Shown here piece after piece: positions 5,737 through 9,517 of a stretch of 9,517 nucleotides of DNA. Origin of the DNA: an uncultured Roseburia sp. (GTDB lineage Bacteria; Bacillota; Clostridia; Lachnospirales; Lachnospiraceae); NCBI GenBank assembly GCA_947057405.1, contig CAMSEJ010000070.1, positions 1 through 9,517 of the forward strand. Direction: 5' to 3'. The translations under genes were made by a program, and so were the position numbers. Below the pieces are notes generated by a model that saw nothing but the letters and a program-made list of their open reading frames with translations, was not told the origin of the DNA and searched no databases. The first letter of the stretch is position 1; each line of letters starts with the position of its first letter.

Positions 5737-7038
5737 ATGGCGGCAGAAAATAAGGAAGAGTTTGCATTTCTGAAAGAAAAGATAATTGAAAAGCCGGTAA
5801 ATAAAAAGAGATTATGGAGGCAGGGCATTTATACAATGGGGCTTGCTGTACTATTTGGCATGGTGGCGTGTTTTGTATTCACCGCAATGCGTCCCATTAT
5901 GGAGAACTGGCTTCATCCAAAAGAGGATCCGACCATTTCGATTCCGGAGGACGACTGGGGGACGGAATCCGTTGCGCCGGATACGCAAGAGCCTGCGGAT
6001 ACACAGGAGAGAACGGAGGCTGCTCTAAAAGAGCCGCAGGAAGATCCGGACGCAGTAAAAGAACTGGAATTGTCTGATTACCAGATGCTGCAGAATAAAA
6101 TTTATGCAATCGGAAAAGAAGCAAACCGCTCGGTAGTCACCGTTACCGGCGTGATGAGCGATACGGACTGGTACAATAATGCATACGAGAGCAACGGCCA
6201 GGCTTCGGGTATCATTATCGGAGATAATGGCAGCGAGCTTTTGATTCTGACCGAGCACAAAGTGGTGCAGGAAGCAGAAGCGCTTCGGGTAACGTTTATT
6301 GATGAAGTGACGGTTGCTGCATCCCTGAAAAAGTATGACGGCAATACCGGGATTGCGATACTGTCAGTGGCGCTTACACAGTTGGATGAAAGTACAAAAA
6401 GCCGGATTTCCTATGCGGTTCTGGGCAATTCCAGGGCGGTATCTCAGGGGAATGTCGCCATAGCAATCGGAAGCCCGTTAGGAATGAATTATTCGATTGG
6501 GACAGGAAACATCACTTCGGTCGGAAATGTGATTCAAACGGCAGACATGACATTTACCGTATTTACGACAGATATTGTCGGGAGCAGCAGCAGCAGCGGT
6601 GTACTTCTGAATCTGGAAGGCGAAATTATAGGCCTGGTTATGCAGGATTACAGCGGGAATGGAGAAGACAATACATTGACTGCCATTTCGGTTTCTGATT
6701 TAAAGAAACTGATCGAAATGCTGTCAAACGGCAGGGATATTCCGTATCTGGGATTAAAGGTGGTAACCGTTACGGACCGGATAGCGGAAGAATATGACCT
6801 GCCAAAAGGGGTTTACATCAAAGAAACGGTATTGGATTCGCCGGCATTGGCAGCAGGGCTGCAGGGAGGCGATGTGATTGTAAAGATGGACGGGGAAGAA
6901 ATTTCTTCGGTAAAAGCTTACGAAACAAAGGTACTTTCCCTGGAACCCGGACAAACCGTTGATGTAGTGGTAAAAAGGCAGGGAATGGACCAGTATCTGG
7001 AAGTAACATGCGCGGTGGCGGCAGGCATACTGCATTAA
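5737..7038 (+). CDS. Membrane-anchored HtrA/DegP-like protein (S1C fold plus PDZ), probably protease-impaired
   Basis: A 433-residue protein with a basic cytoplasmic head, one transmembrane segment (about 31-51), a long acidic linker (62-113), a trypsin-like domain (about 118-330) and a C-terminal PDZ domain (about 337-425, starting YLGLKVV). The topology fits an extracytoplasmic quality-control HtrA. The active site is abnormal. The His is present (His174, ILTEHKVV). The catalytic Asp of the usual SDLAVL motif aligns with Gly205 in GNTGIAIL. The GNSGGPL serine loop has become SSSSSGVL (283-290), with Ser286 the best match for the nucleophile. The IGSPLGMNYSIGTGNITS block (244-261) is well kept. 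It may act as a chaperone, scaffold or sensor. The start is the ATG at 5737 with SD AAGGAG ten bases upstream. It heads an operon with yhaM and rlmD. Confidence 0.87.
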   Translation: MAAENKEEFAFLKEKIIEKPVNKKRLWRQGIYTMGLAVLFGMVACFVFTAMRPIMENWLHPKEDPTISIPEDDWGTESVAPDTQEPADTQERTEAALKEPQEDPDAVKELELSDYQMLQNKIYAIGKEANRSVVTVTGVMSDTDWYNNAYESNGQASGIIIGDNGSELLILTEHKVVQEAEALRVTFIDEVTVAASLKKYDGNTGIAILSVALTQLDESTKSRISYAVLGNSRAVSQGNVAIAIGSPLGMNYSIGTGNITSVGNVIQTADMTFTVFTTDIVGSSSSSGVLLNLEGEIIGLVMQDYSGNGEDNTLTAISVSDLKKLIEMLSNGRDIPYLGLKVVTVTDRIAEEYDLPKGVYIKETVLDSPALAAGLQGGDVIVKMDGEEISSVKAYETKVLSLEPGQTVDVVVKRQGMDQYLEVTCAVAAGILH

Positions 7039-7057
7039 ACAGAATAGATCGAACAGG

Positions 7058-7091
7058 AAGGAGAAGCTGCAAAAGCAGCGAAACAGTTATG
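7058..7091 (+). promoter_or_regulatory. yhaM Shine-Dalgarno separated from its ATG by a hairpin
   Basis: AAGGAG (7058-7063) is 25 nt from the ATG at 7089, too far for normal initiation. Between them lies a perfect hairpin, GCTGC-AAAA-GCAGC (7066-7079). When folded it removes 14 nt and leaves about 11 nt of effective spacing. No other Shine-Dalgarno is closer, and no in-frame ATG, GTG or TTG lies between the site and 7089. Confidence 0.6.
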
Positions 7092-8036
7092 AAATATATC
7101 GAAACGTTCCGGGAAGGAGAAAAGATCAATGAGATTTTTCTCTGCAAATACAAGCAGTCAGCGCTTACCAAAAACGGAAAGCCTTATGAAAACGTAATTT
7201 TACAGGACAAAACAGGTATGCTGGACGCGAAAATATGGGAACCGGGTTCCAACGGGATTGATGATTTTGGCGTATTGGATTATATTTGCGTGACCGGTGA
7301 TCTGACCAGCTTTCAGGGGGCGCTGCAGCTGAACATGAAACGGGTCCGTAAAGCGCAGCCGGGAGAATACGATCCGGCAGATTATCTGCCGGTCAGTGAG
7401 CGGGATACCGGGCAGATGTATGACGAATTGAAGGGTTATATAAAAACGATTGCCAATCCGTACCTTCAGAAGCTGCTGTCTTCGTTTTTCCTGGAAGACA
7501 AAGCATTTGAAGAACGCTTTAAATTCCATTCCGCGGCAAAAACGGTGCATCATGGATTTGTGGGCGGATTGCTGGAGCATACGCTTGGGGTAACGGCGCT
7601 TTGCGAAGCGTTCTGCAAACAGTATCCGATTTTAAACCGCGATCTTCTGCTGACGGCGGCTATGTTTCACGATATCGGGAAGATGGAAGAGCTCTCGGCG
7701 TTTCCCGCCAATGACTATACGGACGCAGGGCAGCTGATAGGCCATATTGTGATTGGGACGGAGTGGATCGGCGGGCGCATCCGGCAGATTCCGGATTTCC
7801 CGGCGCGCCTGGGAAATGAGTTAAAGCACTGTATCCTGGCGCATCACGGAGAATTGGAGTTTGGATCACCCAAAAAACCGGCGTTGGTTGAAGCCGTAGC
7901 GCTGAATTTTGCAGACAATATGGATGCGAAAATGGAAACCTTAAAAGAGGCATTTGCAAATATACCGGAAGGGAATACGGAATGGCTGGGATATAACCGG
8001 CTGTTAGAGTCTAATATTCGCAAGACCGGTAAGTAG
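7089..8036 (+). CDS. yhaM: 3'-5' exoribonuclease YhaM (OB-fold plus HD domain)
   Basis: From the ATG at 7089 the protein has 315 residues, nearly the size of Bacillus subtilis YhaM (about 314). It begins with the family-typical MKYIETFREGEKINEIFLCK. Residues 1-90 form an OB-fold nucleic-acid-binding domain (TKNGKPYENVILQDKTG, 26-42). The HD domain follows, with HHGFVGGLLEHTLGV (154-168), the metal-binding His194-Asp195 in MFHDIGKM, His219, His252-His253 and Asp276. YhaM trims RNA or DNA 3' ends in the cytosol with a divalent metal. An in-frame ATG at 7008 would add 27 residues (MRGGGRHTALN...) encoded over the end of the upstream gene. That extension is not like the family and has only a weak SD, so 7089 is preferred. 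The stop lies 7 nt before rlmD. Confidence 0.93.
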   Translation: MKYIETFREGEKINEIFLCKYKQSALTKNGKPYENVILQDKTGMLDAKIWEPGSNGIDDFGVLDYICVTGDLTSFQGALQLNMKRVRKAQPGEYDPADYLPVSERDTGQMYDELKGYIKTIANPYLQKLLSSFFLEDKAFEERFKFHSAAKTVHHGFVGGLLEHTLGVTALCEAFCKQYPILNRDLLLTAAMFHDIGKMEELSAFPANDYTDAGQLIGHIVIGTEWIGGRIRQIPDFPARLGNELKHCILAHHGELEFGSPKKPALVEAVALNFADNMDAKMETLKEAFANIPEGNTEWLGYNRLLESNIRKTGK

Positions 8037-8043
8037 GACAGAT

Positions 8044-9504
8044 ATGCAGAAAAATGATTTAATCGAATTGAAAATAGAGGATATGGGCGCGGACGGAGCG
8101 GGGATTGGCAGATACGGCGGCATGGCATTTTTTGTCAAGGATGCCGTCATCGGAGACACAATAACGGCCAGGATTATGAAATTAAAAAAGAGCTATGGCT
8201 ATGCGCGCCTGACAGAAATAAAGGAGGCTTCACCGAACCGGGTGGAGCCCCGTTGTATTTATGCCCGCGCCTGCGGCGGCTGTCAGCTTCAGCAGATGAG
8301 TTACGAGAGCCAGCTTGCGTTTAAACAGAAAAAGGTTCGGGAACATCTGATACGTATCGGAGGATTCGGAGAGCTTTTCACGGATCGCGTGATGGAGCCG
8401 ATCGTAGGTATGGAGGAACCGTTTGCCTACCGCAACAAAGCGCAGTTTCCAATCGGAACAGACGGTTCGGGCTCGGTTGTGGCAGGTTTTTATGCAGGCA
8501 GAACACATCATATTGTCGCAAATACCAATTGTATTCTGGGCGTGCCAGTCAATGAGGACGTGCTGCATGCTGTGCTGGATTATATGAAGGAATTTGGCGT
8601 ATCCGCATATGAGGAAGGGACAAAAACGGGATGGATCCGCCATGTTTTGATTCGGTATGGGTTCGACTCAAAAGAGGTCATGGTATGCATTATAGCCAAA
8701 GGCAGGCGCCTGCCGGCGGAACAGACCCTGGTGGAAAGGCTCTGCGCCATAGAGGGGATGAAAAGCATTTCGCTGAATACGAATACAAAAGATACGAATG
8801 TGATACTGGGGGAACACACAAGAGTAATCTGGGGGGAGCCCGGGATTACGGATGCGCTGTACCTGCGGGATCCGTCAGATTTTCACAGGATTGGGGATAA
8901 GACCGTATACGGGATTTCTCCGCAGTCATTTTACCAGGTGAATCCCGTGCAGACGGAAAAGCTGTATTCTCTTGTTTTGGAGTATGCAGGCCTGACGGGA
9001 ACGGAAACGGTCTGGGATCTCTACTGCGGGATCGGAACGATTTCCCTGTTTTTGGCCAGGTATGCGAAGCAGGTGTATGGTGTTGAAGTCGTGCCGCAGG
9101 CCGTTGAGGATGCCAGGCAGAATGCCGGGCGAAACGGAATATCCAATGCGGAATTTTTCCTTGGAAAGGCGGAGGAAGTCCTGCCGGCGTTTTATGGGAT
9201 GGGAACGCAGGAGGGGAATGATATCCTGCCGGCAGGGACCGCATTGTCAGAGGAAATGCGGCATCCTGATGTAATTGTAGTGGATCCGCCTCGGAAGGGG
9301 TGCGATGCGAATTGTATTGAAACGATGATACGGCTGCAGGCGTCGCGGATTGTGTATGTAAGCTGCGATTCCGCGACGCTGGCGAGAGATTTGCGGAAGC
9401 TTTGCGACGGGGGATATGGGGTGGAGAGAGTGCGGGCGGTGGATCAGTTTGGGCAGACGGTGCATGTGGAGACTATTGTGTTGATACAAAAGAAAAACTC
9501 GTAG
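8044..9504 (+). CDS. rlmD: 23S rRNA (uracil-C5)-methyltransferase RlmD/RlmCD
   Basis: A 486-residue SAM-dependent enzyme of the RumA/TrmA family that makes 5-methyluridine in 23S rRNA. It targets U1939 and, in Bacillus-type RlmCD, U747 as well. Residues 1-60 are a TRAM RNA-binding domain (KIEDMGADGAGIGR). The 4Fe-4S cysteines are Cys71, Cys77, Cys80 and Cys163. SAM-binding motif I is WDLYCGIGTISLFLA (324-338), DPPRKGC (414-420) follows, and the catalytic nucleophile is Cys441 in YVSCDSATLARDL. The C-terminal DQFGQTVHVETIVLI (467-481) is intact, so the gene is complete. Residues 386-406 form a Gly/Glu-rich insert before DPDVIVVDPP-type sequence, probably a surface loop. The SD AGGA (8035-8038) overlaps the yhaM stop, implying coupling. 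Whether one or two uridines are modified cannot be read from sequence. Confidence 0.94.
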   Translation: MQKNDLIELKIEDMGADGAGIGRYGGMAFFVKDAVIGDTITARIMKLKKSYGYARLTEIKEASPNRVEPRCIYARACGGCQLQQMSYESQLAFKQKKVREHLIRIGGFGELFTDRVMEPIVGMEEPFAYRNKAQFPIGTDGSGSVVAGFYAGRTHHIVANTNCILGVPVNEDVLHAVLDYMKEFGVSAYEEGTKTGWIRHVLIRYGFDSKEVMVCIIAKGRRLPAEQTLVERLCAIEGMKSISLNTNTKDTNVILGEHTRVIWGEPGITDALYLRDPSDFHRIGDKTVYGISPQSFYQVNPVQTEKLYSLVLEYAGLTGTETVWDLYCGIGTISLFLARYAKQVYGVEVVPQAVEDARQNAGRNGISNAEFFLGKAEEVLPAFYGMGTQEGNDILPAGTALSEEMRHPDVIVVDPPRKGCDANCIETMIRLQASRIVYVSCDSATLARDLRKLCDGGYGVERVRAVDQFGQTVHVETIVLIQKKNS

Positions 9505-9517
9505 AAGTCCTTTATTT

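Noticed and set aside
7008..7088. N-terminal extension of YhaM from the ATG at 7008
   Set aside because: It overlaps the upstream gene's end, has a basic low-information sequence and a weak SD. The family N-terminus begins at the ATG at 7089.

Overview
The window is a 9.5 kb piece of a low-to-mid GC Firmicute, most likely a gut-type Clostridia (Lachnospiraceae-like). This rests on the FabZ / fused AccD-AccA / FabH / MarR gene order, a YhaM-type nuclease, Shine-Dalgarno sites of the AAGGAGG type and a TTGCAT-17-TATAAT promoter. The placement is inferred from gene content, since no rRNA or other marker is present. All genes lie on the + strand. The first 46 bases are not biological: they are an Illumina i7/TruSeq adapter, so base 47 is effectively the raw end of an assembled contig.

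Region 1 (47-349) is a large palindromic intergenic element. Region 2 (350-4009) is the distal part of a type II fatty acid synthesis operon: fabZ, a fused accDA and fabH, followed by a MarR-family regulator of the FabT type. Genes expected upstream (fabK, fabD, fabG, fabF, acpP, accB, accC) are not in the window. Region 3 (4064-5113) is a PLP-dependent threonine aldolase, closed by a 20-bp terminator hairpin. Region 4 (5114-5736) is a 623-base gap with the terminator, a second copy of the palindromic element and a sigma-A promoter with a leader hairpin. Region 5 (5737-9504) is a likely operon of a membrane-anchored HtrA-like protein with a damaged protease active site, the 3'-5' exoribonuclease YhaM and the 23S rRNA methyltransferase RlmD/RlmCD.

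The most notable feature is the pair of palindromic elements. Each has a 234-nt core with 26-30 bp perfect terminal arms. The arms differ between copies by paired compensatory changes, which argues for a conserved folded structure. Each core encloses a central module of two GC-rich hairpins whose six-base loops all fit A-N-G-G-A-N (ACGGAT, AGGGAC, ATGGAC), the presentation recognised by CsrA/RsmA proteins. Both copies lie in the same orientation as the genes. A dispersed structured RNA element, possibly a CsrA-binding one, is the best candidate here for something undescribed. The CsrA link is inference. Other observations are the degenerate HtrA triad, a hairpin between the yhaM Shine-Dalgarno and its start codon, and the absence of accC between fabZ and accDA.
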